A DNA stretch of 64,000 nucleotides from Bacillota bacterium (lineage in GTDB: Bacteria > Bacillota_I > Bacilli_A > RF39 > UBA660), in contig SVAJ01000001.1 of assembly GCA_015059435.1 (NCBI GenBank), positions 400,001 to 464,000 of the forward strand. Reading direction: 5' to 3'. The position numbers and the translations under genes are program-made. The stretch's first letter is position 1, and the number at the start of each line of letters is the position of its first letter. This document shows, one piece after another, positions 7,997 to 16,693 of this stretch. A model generated the notes under the pieces. It was not told the DNA's origin. It worked only from the letters and a program-made list of their open reading frames with translations, and did no database searches.

Positions 7997-8266
7997 TTAC
8001 CCATCTATTGTACTTATTACTTTTATAACTTCCCAAATGAATAAGCATGAAGCAATAAACCCAATTACTAGTACTAATACTATAGCCCACATGTAATCTA
8101 TAATATATACATTTTTATCTTCTTTTTTTTCTTCTGTTCTTTTTTCCTTTTCAAGTTGTTCTTTTTTTTCTTCATAAAAAACTGGCTCTTTGCACTTAGG
8201 ACATATTCTCCACTTAGGATCTAATTTTTGACCACATTTACATAGTACTTCAATTTCTTCTTCCAT
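7997..8266 (-). CDS. Zinc-ribbon membrane protein
   Basis: This 89-residue protein has an N-terminal zinc ribbon (CKCG...CPKC, about residues 9-26), a charged E/K-rich linker and a C-terminal membrane segment (about 58-80). The ribbon faces the cytoplasm if the tail topology is as usual. AGGAGG precedes the start. It lies between the uracil-DNA glycosylase (18 bp upstream) and DUF1848 (3 bp downstream) genes. The function is unknown. Confidence 0.75.
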   Translation of the reverse strand: MEEEIEVLCKCGQKLDPKWRICPKCKEPVFYEEKKEQLEKEKRTEEKKEDKNVYIIDYMWAIVLVLVIGFIASCLFIWEVIKVISTIDG

Positions 8267-8284
8267 ATTATGCCTCCTATACTC

Positions 8285-9007
8285 TTATTTACCTCGCCCT
8301 TTTAAATTAATATCTTTTAATTCAGATAATTTACTATCCTTTACAAAGTCATTATTTACAGGATGTATATTAGTAATTTTATTTTGAGCATCTAAATTTT
8401 TCCCTAATGCATTATTTGCATCTTCACCCCATAATATCCATTTTATTTCAGGATAATTTTTCACTATATACTCTTGTAGCATTAGACTAAAGTTTTTCCA
8501 TATACTTAAATGTGAGCCTGGTTCTTTTGGTTTTACAGTGAATGCATAATTTAAAAATAAGATTCCTTGAGATTCTAAATCATCAAATAGTTTATTAGGT
8601 GATAGTATTTTAAAACTACCATTTTTTATTTCTTTTCGTATTTCTTTTATAGATGCATCTTTAGAAGTTGTTTCTTTATATATTGCTTTTAAAATATTAG
8701 TAAGTGATTTATTTCTAGTAGGAGTTTCCCAATCAGTATAATTCGCAACTTCAAAACTTCTTCCTGTTGCGATAGGATATTCTTTTTTATTTAATTTATA
8801 ACTACTTGGATATGGATCCATTCCAACAATAATGTATTTAATATTAGATAAGTCTTGTTTTAAAAATCTTAATACATTTTTTGTTTCTGGATAGAATTGT
8901 TCTGTTAATTTAGATTCTATTTTTTTTATTTCTTTTTGTACTTCTTTATTCATAATAAAGTCGTACCATGATGGATCTATTTCATTAATAATTGGTTCTA
9001 TAAGCAT
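8285..9007 (-). CDS. Uracil-DNA glycosylase superfamily protein
   Basis: The 240-residue protein keeps the UNG-type order of motifs in altered form. GMDPYP (about 62-67, usual GQDPYH) keeps the catalytic-water Asp64. The uracil-specificity Asn153 lies in GILFLNYAFTV (usual LLLN). IHPVNND near 215 replaces HPSPLS but keeps the His. The phosphate-contacting ATGRSFEV is recognisable. It therefore probably excises uracil or a related base. However, the changes in motif 1 and the HPSPLS loop suggest a divergent subfamily, and its substrate is not certain. It heads an operon with zinc-ribbon and DUF1848 genes and has an extended -10 promoter (TGTTATAAT, about 9028-9036 on the minus strand). Confidence 0.75.
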   Translation of the reverse strand: MLIEPIINEIDPSWYDFIMNKEVQKEIKKIESKLTEQFYPETKNVLRFLKQDLSNIKYIIVGMDPYPSSYKLNKKEYPIATGRSFEVANYTDWETPTRNKSLTNILKAIYKETTSKDASIKEIRKEIKNGSFKILSPNKLFDDLESQGILFLNYAFTVKPKEPGSHLSIWKNFSLMLQEYIVKNYPEIKWILWGEDANNALGKNLDAQNKITNIHPVNNDFVKDSKLSELKDINLKGRGK

Positions 9008-9157
9008 ACTACCACACCTCTTCTCGCTATTATAACATTTTTAATATTAAAAAAAAAGCATATCTAAGTCTTTTAAGTTTACCTTCAGATTTATCCGGGG
9101 GTAATTTTTTTTATATTTTGTAAAGATTGTGCTAAAATATTTGTTGAGGTAATTTAT

Positions 9158-10048
9158 ATGGATGTATTAAAAGAGTGCAGGCTTTGTCCTAGAAATTGTT
9201 TAGTTAATAGATATAGAGAAGTTGGAGTATGTGGAGCTAATGATAAAATGAAAATAGCTCATAAGAGTTTACATATGTGGGAAGAACCTATTATATCTGG
9301 TAGTAATGGTAGTGGATGTATTTTCTTTTCTAATTGTAATTTAAAATGCATATTTTGTCAGAATAGAAAAATATCCACAGGTGGATATGGTGTTGAAGTT
9401 AGTAAAAAGAAGTTTCAAGAGATATGTTTAAGTTTACAAGATCAAAAAGCTCACAACATAAATCTAGTTACTCCGACACACTATGTACCACAAATTGTAG
9501 ATAGCTTACAAGAAATTAAGAATAAAGAGTTAAAAATTCCTGTTGTATATAATACTAGTAGTTATGAGAATGTCGATACTATTAAAATGTTAGAGGGATT
9601 AGTTGATATATATTTAGCTGATTTGAAATATTTTGATGATAGCTTAGGTATTAAATATTCTCATTGTAAAGATTATTTTAAGTATGCATCTATGGCTATA
9701 GATGAGATGTATAAGCAGGTTGGTAAATTTAAGATAGAAAATAATCTAATGAAAAATGGTTTAATAGTTAGAATATTAGTATTACCTGGGCATATAGATG
9801 ATAGTAAAAAAATAATTGAGTATTTATATAATAAGTATAAAGATAATATAATTATAAGTATTATGAATCAATATACTCCTATTAAGAAGTTTAATAGTTA
9901 TACTAATTTAAATAGAAAACTTAGTGATAGCGAGTATAACGATGTAATTGATTATGCATGTGATTTAGGTATTAAATATGCTTTTGTTCAAGATGGAGAT
10001 ACTCAAAGTGAAAGTTTTATTCCAGAATTTGATTATAGTAAATTATAA
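9158..10048 (+). CDS. PflX-type radical SAM protein (COG1313)
   Basis: This 296-residue protein has an N-terminal four-cysteine zinc-like site (C7, C10, C14, C25) followed by the radical SAM motif CNLKCIFC (C60, C64, C67). Motifs THYVPQIVDSL, VDIYLADLKYFDDS and IVRILVLPGH are typical of the PflX group related to pyruvate-formate-lyase activating enzymes. The real target of this group is not established, and no glycyl radical enzyme lies nearby. TTGAGGT precedes the start. It is probably separately transcribed from the thioredoxin-like gene 51 bp downstream. Confidence 0.88.
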   Translation: MDVLKECRLCPRNCLVNRYREVGVCGANDKMKIAHKSLHMWEEPIISGSNGSGCIFFSNCNLKCIFCQNRKISTGGYGVEVSKKKFQEICLSLQDQKAHNINLVTPTHYVPQIVDSLQEIKNKELKIPVVYNTSSYENVDTIKMLEGLVDIYLADLKYFDDSLGIKYSHCKDYFKYASMAIDEMYKQVGKFKIENNLMKNGLIVRILVLPGHIDDSKKIIEYLYNKYKDNIIISIMNQYTPIKKFNSYTNLNRKLSDSEYNDVIDYACDLGIKYAFVQDGDTQSESFIPEFDYSKL

Positions 10049-10099
10049 TTGATATATCATTTAATTATGTGGTATTATTATAATGTATAGGAGGTAAGT

Positions 10100-10642
10100 A
10101 TGAAAAAATTAAGTTTAGTATTTGTTTTATTATTGGGGTTATTATTAATACCAAGCAGTGTATATGCTGAAGATAATGATAAAGTAAATGTTTATTTCTT
10201 TAGAGGTGAAGGATGTCCTCATTGTGAAGAAGCTGAAGAATTCTTTGATAGTATTAAAGATGAATATGGAAAATATTTTACTATCGTTGATTATGAAACT
10301 TGGTACAATGAAGACAATGCTGAATTAATGGAAAAAGTTGCTGAAGCTAGAGATGAAGAAGCTAGTGGTGTTCCATATATTATAATTGGAGATCAAGCTT
10401 GGAATGGATATGCTAGTGACTATGATGATGCTATTAAGAAGCAAATCAAAAAAGTATATGAACAAGATACTGATAGTAGATATGATATTATGAAATATGT
10501 TGAAGCTAATAAAAAAGCTCCTAAAACTTCTTCAAAAGAAGATAAAGATTATTCAAATGATATCTTATCATTAATATTAATAGTAGTAGTAGCTGGTGGA
10601 GTTTGTACTGGTATATACTTTGCTAGAAAGAAAACTGCATAA
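10100..10642 (+). CDS. Secreted, membrane-anchored thioredoxin-like protein
   Basis: This is a 180-residue protein. A clear signal peptide (MKKLSLVFVLLLGLLLIPSS, likely cut after VYA near residue 23) precedes a thioredoxin/glutaredoxin-like domain with CPHC (about 39-42) and a cis-proline segment GVPYII. A lysine-rich stretch and a C-terminal membrane helix (about 153-174) follow. It should act outside the membrane as a thiol-disulfide oxidoreductase; direction and partner are unknown. AGGAGG precedes the start. A TTGATA/TATTAT pair with an 18-bp spacer (10049-10078) could be its own promoter. Confidence 0.85.
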   Translation: MKKLSLVFVLLLGLLLIPSSVYAEDNDKVNVYFFRGEGCPHCEEAEEFFDSIKDEYGKYFTIVDYETWYNEDNAELMEKVAEARDEEASGVPYIIIGDQAWNGYASDYDDAIKKQIKKVYEQDTDSRYDIMKYVEANKKAPKTSSKEDKDYSNDILSLILIVVVAGGVCTGIYFARKKTA

Positions 10643-10671
10643 GAAAGAAACCTTTGTTAGGTTTCTTTTTT
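10643..10671 (+). terminator. Rho-independent terminator
   Basis: The stem AAAGAAACC / GGTTTCTTT with a 7-nt loop is followed by a T-run, right after the thioredoxin-like gene. Confidence 0.85.
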
Positions 10672-10681
10672 ATTCTATAAT

Positions 10682-11950
10682 TTAATTTGGAATAATTAAT
10701 TGCTGTCCTATAGATAATAAATTACTAGTTAATCCATTAGCCTCTTTTAGAGTATTTACTGATATATTATTATCTCTAGCTATAGACCATAGAGTATCTC
10801 CTATTTTAACTGTATATGTGTTTTGATTAGTATTATTACTATTATTATTTGGTATTAATAACTTATCACCTATTTGTAAATTTATAGTAGATAGATTATT
10901 TAAGTTTATTAAATCATTTACATTAGTATTAAATTTTTTAGCTATTAACCAAAGACTATCTCCTCTTTGTACTATATAAATATTAGGATTATCTTCTATT
11001 TGTTCTTCATTATTATTAGTAGAAGGTACTATTAGTTGTTGACCTACTGATAAGTTATTTGATGTTAGATTATTTAATTCTTTTAACTGGTCTACTGTAA
11101 GATTATATTTAGTTGCGATACCATATAAAGTATCCCCTCTTTGTACTGTATATATACTTGTATTAATAGGTATATCTGGATTAGTATCAGTATTATCGTT
11201 ATCTTCTCTTATTACTAATAATTGTCCTATAGTAAGAGTATCTGAAGTAAGATTATTTAATCTTTTTATTTCTGATACTGTTGTGTTAAATTTAGTCGCT
11301 ATACTATATAAGTTATCTCCTCTTTGGACTACATATGTATTACTAGGTATAGTATCATCTATTATAGTGTTTGGAGGAGTATATGGGACATTAGAGTATT
11401 CCGCAATAGCTTTAACTACTCCTTCTACATAATCATTTAAATTATTTCTTAATTTAGATGCATCTTTTGCGTTATCTATAAAACCATATTCTACTAATAT
11501 AGATTCTAAAGGATCTGTTTCTCTAATTATATAGTAATAATCTTTATTAGGATTTTCTGGTAATCTTCTTTGATATACTTTTCTTTTTAATTGACCAGCA
11601 TTGCCTATATTATCTAAAGCCATTTGAGCTAACTGTGAACTATTTCTTAGTCCATAAACTATTTCAGCACCTTCTCCACCACCGGCATTTATGTGATTAG
11701 ATACTAATATTACATTGGGATCTTTCCCATATAGACTTAGTACTTTATTAATCCTTTCATTTTTGGGTAGACTAGTATCAGAATCTCTTGTTAGTACTGC
11801 AGGTATGCCTAATTCTTGTAATCTTTGATACATATACTTTGCTGCTTGTAATGTTAAATCTTTTTCTTTTAAACCATTACCTAAAGCACCAGGATCACTT
11901 CCACCATGACCTGCATCTACAATTACTCTTTTAGTTATACGTTCATACAT
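10682..11950 (-). CDS. N-acetylmuramoyl-L-alanine amidase (Amidase_3) with four LysM domains
   Basis: The protein has 422 residues. The catalytic domain (about 7-190) has zinc ligands H15 (VDAGHGG), E29 (LKEKDL) and H86 (VSNHINAG) and catalytic E154 (ILVEYGF). Four LysM repeats follow (about 203-247, 260-306, 319-363, 375-421), each starting Y-x-V-Q/K-x-GD. It cleaves the amide between muramic acid and the stem peptide and binds glycan through LysM. No signal peptide is visible, as in mother-cell lytic amidases of the CwlC type, so it may act after lysis or leave by another route. The start has AGGTGA. Confidence 0.92.
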   Translation of the reverse strand: MYERITKRVIVDAGHGGSDPGALGNGLKEKDLTLQAAKYMYQRLQELGIPAVLTRDSDTSLPKNERINKVLSLYGKDPNVILVSNHINAGGGEGAEIVYGLRNSSQLAQMALDNIGNAGQLKRKVYQRRLPENPNKDYYYIIRETDPLESILVEYGFIDNAKDASKLRNNLNDYVEGVVKAIAEYSNVPYTPPNTIIDDTIPSNTYVVQRGDNLYSIATKFNTTVSEIKRLNNLTSDTLTIGQLLVIREDNDNTDTNPDIPINTSIYTVQRGDTLYGIATKYNLTVDQLKELNNLTSNNLSVGQQLIVPSTNNNEEQIEDNPNIYIVQRGDSLWLIAKKFNTNVNDLINLNNLSTINLQIGDKLLIPNNNSNNTNQNTYTVKIGDTLWSIARDNNISVNTLKEANGLTSNLLSIGQQLIIPN

Positions 11951-11997
11951 TTAAATCACCTATAATAAATTATGATAGATGTTTATTTTTGTGAATA

Positions 11998-12029
11998 AAA
12001 AAACTATTAAATATTCTTTAATAGTTTTT
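11998..12029 (-). terminator. Terminator of the 12018 gene
   Basis: The stem AAACTATTAA / TTAATAGTTT is followed on the minus strand by a T-run; the stop codon lies inside the structure. Confidence 0.75.
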
Positions 12030-13154
12030 CTTTTTTCTTTTTTTATCAAATACAAGTATTTTACAATCTGACTTTTCAGTGTTTTTGCTATCACTTTTAA
12101 TTATCTTATTGTCTATTAATTCATCTAAATCAGATGGTTCATTAGAAAATAGTTGATTTTTCATTATTTTTCTGACATTTAAATATACTAATTTTTCATA
12201 TAAACTATGCTCTATTGAATACTTTATATCGTCTTCATCTATATTAGTATCAAAATATACATTTAGTGATTCAAATTCTGTAGGCATATTATTATATTTT
12301 TCTACCTTATCTAATACTCCTAGTTCATCAGCAACATAATATAATAAATCTAATTGGCACATATTTGTTCCGGATGCTTGCATATAGTTATAGGCCATAT
12401 CAATCATATTATTATATCTTTCTTGTTCATCTAATTTGCTATAATTATCCCAATTCTTTTGAATATCTTTAATTTTATTTCTTAGTTCTTTAACTAAATG
12501 TGGATGAATACAAATATATGAACTTAACATAGGATCATAATTTTCTATAAAATTAATAATATAGTTCATTTTACCTACTTCATTTATTTTTTCAGGAGAT
12601 TTAAACTCATTATGTAATAGTTTTTCTAAGTTGATATTATTCTCTTCAAAAATATCGTCTAGCATACGACTAGCATAATACTCTAAAATAATAGTACTTT
12701 CATTGTACATATCAAATATTAAGAAAAAACCTTCACCTAAACTTTTATCTATGTCTTTATCTTTACTTTTAAAATGGTTAACATCATATTTAAATCCGAC
12801 ATATGCAGCTTGATTGCATGCCTTATATTTAAGTGACATGTCTCTTGGAAGTAATTTTGCCATAATAATATTTAATTCTAAATTATTAATGTCATCATGA
12901 TTATTATTCAAATAGTATTCCGCAACTGTGATAATAAACATGGGATTATGTCTAAATTTAAAAATTAGAAATTTTACAAAGCTATAATCATTTTTTAATT
13001 CATCAGAACATAACTTATAAAGTTTATGATCATTAGTACAGTTTATTACTTCAATCATAAAATCTTTATCATTTTCTAATTCTTCAATATCATATTCTAA
13101 TATATCTTCTCCATTAATATATTTTCTAGCCAACGAACTATAATTTTTATTCAT
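12018..13154 (-). CDS. Large hypothetical cytoplasmic protein
   Basis: This 378-residue protein is acidic and mostly helical, without a signal or membrane segments, and ends in a basic tail (KKRKKKNY). A segment near the N-terminus (DELKNDYSFVKFLIFKFRHN) is loosely like DUF4116-type helical repeats, but not enough to assign. The ATG at 13154 was chosen because GGGAGG lies 6-7 nt before it; the frame extends to 13205 without an RBS. It is transcribed alone from the long intergenic region. No function can be given. Confidence 0.6.
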   Translation of the reverse strand: MNKNYSSLARKYINGEDILEYDIEELENDKDFMIEVINCTNDHKLYKLCSDELKNDYSFVKFLIFKFRHNPMFIITVAEYYLNNNHDDINNLELNIIMAKLLPRDMSLKYKACNQAAYVGFKYDVNHFKSKDKDIDKSLGEGFFLIFDMYNESTIILEYYASRMLDDIFEENNINLEKLLHNEFKSPEKINEVGKMNYIINFIENYDPMLSSYICIHPHLVKELRNKIKDIQKNWDNYSKLDEQERYNNMIDMAYNYMQASGTNMCQLDLLYYVADELGVLDKVEKYNNMPTEFESLNVYFDTNIDEDDIKYSIEHSLYEKLVYLNVRKIMKNQLFSNEPSDLDELIDNKIIKSDSKNTEKSDCKILVFDKKRKKKNY

Positions 13155-13520
13155 ATTAGTCCTCCCGAAATTTACAAGTAGTTGTATAGGCATATATTTT
13201 ATCACTACTTAATTATTTCGTAAACAATAATATTATTTTTGTTTGAAGAAAATGTATATTCTAGTTTAATACTGTAAATCATACACTCTATAAAAAAGCA
13301 GTATACTATTATTTCTTATCCTATAATTATAACTTCTGTATCTTTTGAATTGTTAAAATCTGTCAAAATATTATTTGTCCATAAAATAGTATCGTATGTA
13401 AATTAAAGTCTAGTTTACATTTTTATACTTTATCCATAATAAATATACATTATTTTTTTACATGTAAAAAGTTGTGTTAGATATTTTTCTTTTGTTTTAA
13501 TCTATCTATTATATTTGCTC
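13155..13520. other. Intergenic region with TTTACAT-type repeats
   Basis: No gene is seen in these 366 bp. They hold an inverted pair ATGTAAA ... TTTACAT (about 13398-13422) and a perfect 16-bp palindrome TTTTTACATGTAAAAA (13455-13470), giving several TTTACAT half-sites. A minus-strand TATAAT (13326-13331) could be the -10 box of the 12018 gene, without a good -35. The half-sites could be operators; no regulator is identified. Confidence 0.35.
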
Positions 13521-14462
13521 TTATAGCATATCTTTTTTCTTTAATAATATTGCGATTATTAGTGATACTAGTACTGATACTAATAGTAGTATTATTACTG
13601 CGTTTGGATTTTTACTAATGCTTCCTAATGGAACATTCATTCCTAAGAATGAAGATATTATAGTAGGTATTGATAATACAATAGTTATACCCGCTAGGAA
13701 TTTCATAGCAACATTTAAGTTATTAGAGATTACTGTTGCGTATGTATTGGATATTGAAGATAAGATATCCTTATATATTCCACTCATTTCTATAGCTTGT
13801 TTATATTCTATTACTGCATCTTCTAATAGGTCTACATCATCTTCATATAGAGGTAAGATTATTCTTTTAGATAGTTTTTCTAACACTGCATCATTGGCTT
13901 TTAAAGAAGTCATAAAGTATACTAATGTTTTTTCTATTTCTAGCATATCAAGTAATTCTTTATTAGATGTTGTTTTCTTTAACATTTCTTCTGTTTCTTT
14001 TATATCTATATTTACTTCTTTTAAGGCTTTTAGATAACTAGATGCAGCCTTTAATAATATTTGTATTAAGAATCTAGTTTTTTTAGCAGTTCTAAAATCT
14101 TTAACTCTTCCTTTTCTAAACTCATTTAATAATGTTGTTTTCTTTACAGAAATAGTTATTACATAATTATTATTGGTTATTATTATACCTAATGGGTATG
14201 TCCTATATTTTGATTCTTTTTTATTTGTTAGATATGGTATATCTATTACTATTAGTGTAGCATTGTCTTCTTGTTCTACACGTGGCAATTCTTCTGTATC
14301 TAGCATTTTTGTTAATAAATCTTTATCTATTTTTGTTCGTGCGGCTACTCTATCTATTTCTTCACTAGTTGGAGCAGTTAAATCTATCCAACAATCCGCT
14401 ACCATTTTCTTTATTTTCTTTACTTTTTTATCTTCTTTTGATGTTTTATATATTTTTAGCAT
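13521..14462 (-). CDS. corA: CorA-family divalent cation transporter
   Basis: The 313-residue protein has a cytoplasmic alpha/beta domain, a long helical stalk and two C-terminal membrane helices, the first ending in the signature GMN (SSFLGMNVPLG). The length and layout match CorA channels, which form pentamers importing Mg2+ (some members carry Ni2+, Co2+ or Zn2+). AAGGGGTGAT precedes the start. It lies alone between the intergenic repeats and htrA. Confidence 0.92.
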   Translation of the reverse strand: MLKIYKTSKEDKKVKKIKKMVADCWIDLTAPTSEEIDRVAARTKIDKDLLTKMLDTEELPRVEQEDNATLIVIDIPYLTNKKESKYRTYPLGIIITNNNYVITISVKKTTLLNEFRKGRVKDFRTAKKTRFLIQILLKAASSYLKALKEVNIDIKETEEMLKKTTSNKELLDMLEIEKTLVYFMTSLKANDAVLEKLSKRIILPLYEDDVDLLEDAVIEYKQAIEMSGIYKDILSSISNTYATVISNNLNVAMKFLAGITIVLSIPTIISSFLGMNVPLGSISKNPNAVIILLLVSVLVSLIIAILLKKKDML

Positions 14463-14505
14463 AGTATCACCCCTTAACTGTGTGCTATTATAACATATTT
14501 TTTCA

Positions 14506-14537
14506 AAAAAAAGAAGTTCTAATTAATTAGAACTTTT
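14506..14537 (-). terminator. Terminator of htrA
   Basis: A palindromic stem AAGTTCTAATT / AATTAGAACTT is followed on the minus strand by a T-run. The htrA stop codon lies inside it. Confidence 0.8.
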
Positions 14538-15638
14538 TCCTAATGTTACTTTTGTCTTATATTCTTTTTTATTCCTTATATAAGTTACTTCTATAGTATC
14601 TCCTGCTTGATGTTGATATAGTTCATATCTTAAGTATGCAGTATCTTTTACTTTATTGCCATTTATTTTTGTAATTACATCTCCAGATTTTAAATCTGAT
14701 TTATCTGCTCCACTACCCTTAGATATTTCTACTACTACAACACCTTCTTTTATATTAGTAGTATCTATTTGAATATCATTTCTATAAAGACTTGATGTAT
14801 CTGTTACATTTGCCATACTTATACCTAGTCTTGGCCAAGCTATTTTTTTACCTTGTTCTAATGATTTAATATGACTTTCAGCATATTCTATTGGTATTGC
14901 AAATCCCATACCTTCTATTTCATCATCTACTAACTTCATAGAGCAAATACCAATTACTTCTCCATTAGCATTTAGTAGTGGTCCTCCACTATTACCTGGA
15001 TTTATTGATGCATCTATTTGTAATACTCTCATAACCCAGTCATTACTTACTGTATTAGATACGTTTACTGATACCATTCTATCTTTACCTGAAAGTATTC
15101 CAGAAGTCACACTTCCTCTATAGTCTTCACCCATTGGTGATCCTACTGTAAATATTGTATCTCCTAAATTCATACTTTCACTTTTTCCTAAAGTTGCAAC
15201 CATTTTAACTTTTGATTTATCCATTCGAAGCACTGCTAAATCTAAGTAGCTATCTCCACCTAACACTTTAGCTTCTACTTCTTCATCATTTGACATAACT
15301 AACTTAACGCTGTCTACTTGACTAACTACATGTTGATTAGTTAATAAATATCCATATTTATCATCAACCTTATATACAAAACCTGTACCTGTTGATAATA
15401 AATTATCATTCTTATATCCTTTTATTAATACAACTGCATCATATATTTTTTCAACAGATGCTGCTAGAGAATTTTTTTCATATATTTTAGTACCATTTTT
15501 AGTAATTATTGTGTTATTGCTGGTACTTAAAACGTTATTTATTATTGGTGTCCATTTTAATAATCCTATAGTTATTAATCCGCCCATTACGAAAGAAAAT
15601 ACTATTATTGAAGCTAATTTAGTTGTTTGCTTGTTCAT
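14523..15638 (-). CDS. htrA: HtrA/DegP-like serine protease with PDZ domain
   Basis: The protein has 371 residues from the ATG at 15638. That start is chosen because AGGAG lies 8 nt upstream; an in-frame TTG at 15656 is unlikely. An N-terminal membrane anchor is followed by a trypsin-like domain with the triad H103 (LLTNQHVV), D133 (YLDLAVL) and S217 (NPGNSGGPLL), and one PDZ domain (about 285-365). It degrades or checks misfolded proteins outside the membrane. Its start overlaps the end of the Abi-family gene by 20 bp, so translation is likely coupled. Confidence 0.93.
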   Translation of the reverse strand: MNKQTTKLASIIVFSFVMGGLITIGLLKWTPIINNVLSTSNNTIITKNGTKIYEKNSLAASVEKIYDAVVLIKGYKNDNLLSTGTGFVYKVDDKYGYLLTNQHVVSQVDSVKLVMSNDEEVEAKVLGGDSYLDLAVLRMDKSKVKMVATLGKSESMNLGDTIFTVGSPMGEDYRGSVTSGILSGKDRMVSVNVSNTVSNDWVMRVLQIDASINPGNSGGPLLNANGEVIGICSMKLVDDEIEGMGFAIPIEYAESHIKSLEQGKKIAWPRLGISMANVTDTSSLYRNDIQIDTTNIKEGVVVVEISKGSGADKSDLKSGDVITKINGNKVKDTAYLRYELYQHQAGDTIEVTYIRNKKEYKTKVTLGKSSN

Positions 15639-16581
15639 TATCTTTACTCCTTTCAATCTTAGCTAGGTCCTTCCAATTTAATGGGAATCCCATTCTATCT
15701 AGAACCTTTTCTATTCCTATAGATTTTAAGTTATAGTTAAGAGTTTGTATAGTGTTTTCTATTTCAATTGTCATATTTTTATATTCTTCTTTTCTAATCA
15801 TTTGTTTTATGATTATTAATAAGGCAAAAAGATCTGATTTACCATATACATATTCATCATCTTGTTTTCTTATATTTAGTAATTTATGATATACAGTATC
15901 ATTTATTTCTTTTTGTGTTTTATTTTCGAATAATATGTCTTCATGAGCACACAAATTTCTGTAGTTTGCAAGTATTGGTAAATATATAATTAAATCTTCT
16001 ACTTCTACCCCATATACTTTGCATATTTCTACTTGATCTTCTTTTTTTAATATTGAGAACATTTCACTTACTATACCAAAAGATAATACTTTTACTAAAA
16101 TCCATAGTGGTATATATCCATAATTAGATACATAATGTTGAGTTGCAGTGTGCTGTGATCCATTTACTCTTATTTGTCTTTTCATCTTTTTGATTAAATC
16201 AGCAACTTGTCTTTGTTTTTCTGGAGATGTAGTAAAGTTTTTACTTTTTAAGTAATCTCTTTCTTTATATCCATATTTTTTAGATAATTGGTATGATGTT
16301 ATTGACTTTAAGTTATTTTCTATTACTAATAGGTATTTGAATAAGATATTTCTAAGTGTTCTATCGAATAAAAATAGACTATATAATTCTTCAAAAGTCA
16401 TTCCTTCTACAAATCTTTTATCCATAGTTGATCTATAAAACAGATGTCTATATCCATTAAGAAAGAAATAATTTTCTCTTAAAAGTACTTCTTTAGCATA
16501 TTTCTCATCAAATACAACCATACCTTTATGTTTAAATATTTCTAACTGTTCATCTAAGTTTTTAAATTGTTTCTCTATCAT
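15619..16581 (-). CDS. Abi-family (Abi_2/AbiD-like) HEPN protein
   Basis: The 320-residue protein begins with the typical Abi_2 N-terminus (Q-I--FKHKGMVVFDEKYAKEVLLRENYFFLNGY) and carries a HEPN-type RNase motif R208-x4-H213 in NYRNLCAHED. Members have been found in phage abortive infection and are also common on Firmicute chromosomes with no known role. AGGTGA precedes the start. The overlap with htrA and the lack of any toxin, antitoxin or phage genes nearby argue for a housekeeping or stress role here. RNase activity is inferred from the motif. Confidence 0.85.
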   Translation of the reverse strand: MIEKQFKNLDEQLEIFKHKGMVVFDEKYAKEVLLRENYFFLNGYRHLFYRSTMDKRFVEGMTFEELYSLFLFDRTLRNILFKYLLVIENNLKSITSYQLSKKYGYKERDYLKSKNFTTSPEKQRQVADLIKKMKRQIRVNGSQHTATQHYVSNYGYIPLWILVKVLSFGIVSEMFSILKKEDQVEICKVYGVEVEDLIIYLPILANYRNLCAHEDILFENKTQKEINDTVYHKLLNIRKQDDEYVYGKSDLFALLIIIKQMIRKEEYKNMTIEIENTIQTLNYNLKSIGIEKVLDRMGFPLNWKDLAKIERSKDNEQANN

Positions 16582-16644
16582 ATTCTCACCTATTATAAAT
16601 TATATCACATTATTACTTAAAAAGAATATTTTTTTACTAATATA

Positions 16645-16653
16645 TGATATAAT
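16645..16653 (+). promoter_or_regulatory. Extended -10 promoter of the 16694 gene
   Basis: TGATATAAT (TATAAT at 16648-16653) has no clear -35 box. It is 41 bp before the ATG with a GGGGGG RBS. Confidence 0.5.
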
Positions 16654-16693
16654 TTTATTAACTACGTATATATATCATTTTGGGGGGATATTT

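Noticed and set aside
9008-9157. Possible riboswitch or small RNA in the gap before the PflX-type gene (GC-rich patch near 9095-9101)
   Set aside because: Only a weak TTACC/GGTAA pairing and no terminator or anti-terminator structure could be found.
9371-9388. Palindrome ATATCCACAGGTGGATAT similar to the DnaA-box repeats
   Set aside because: It lies inside the PflX-type coding frame, has different spacing (no 5-nt spacer) and encodes ordinary residues of that protein.
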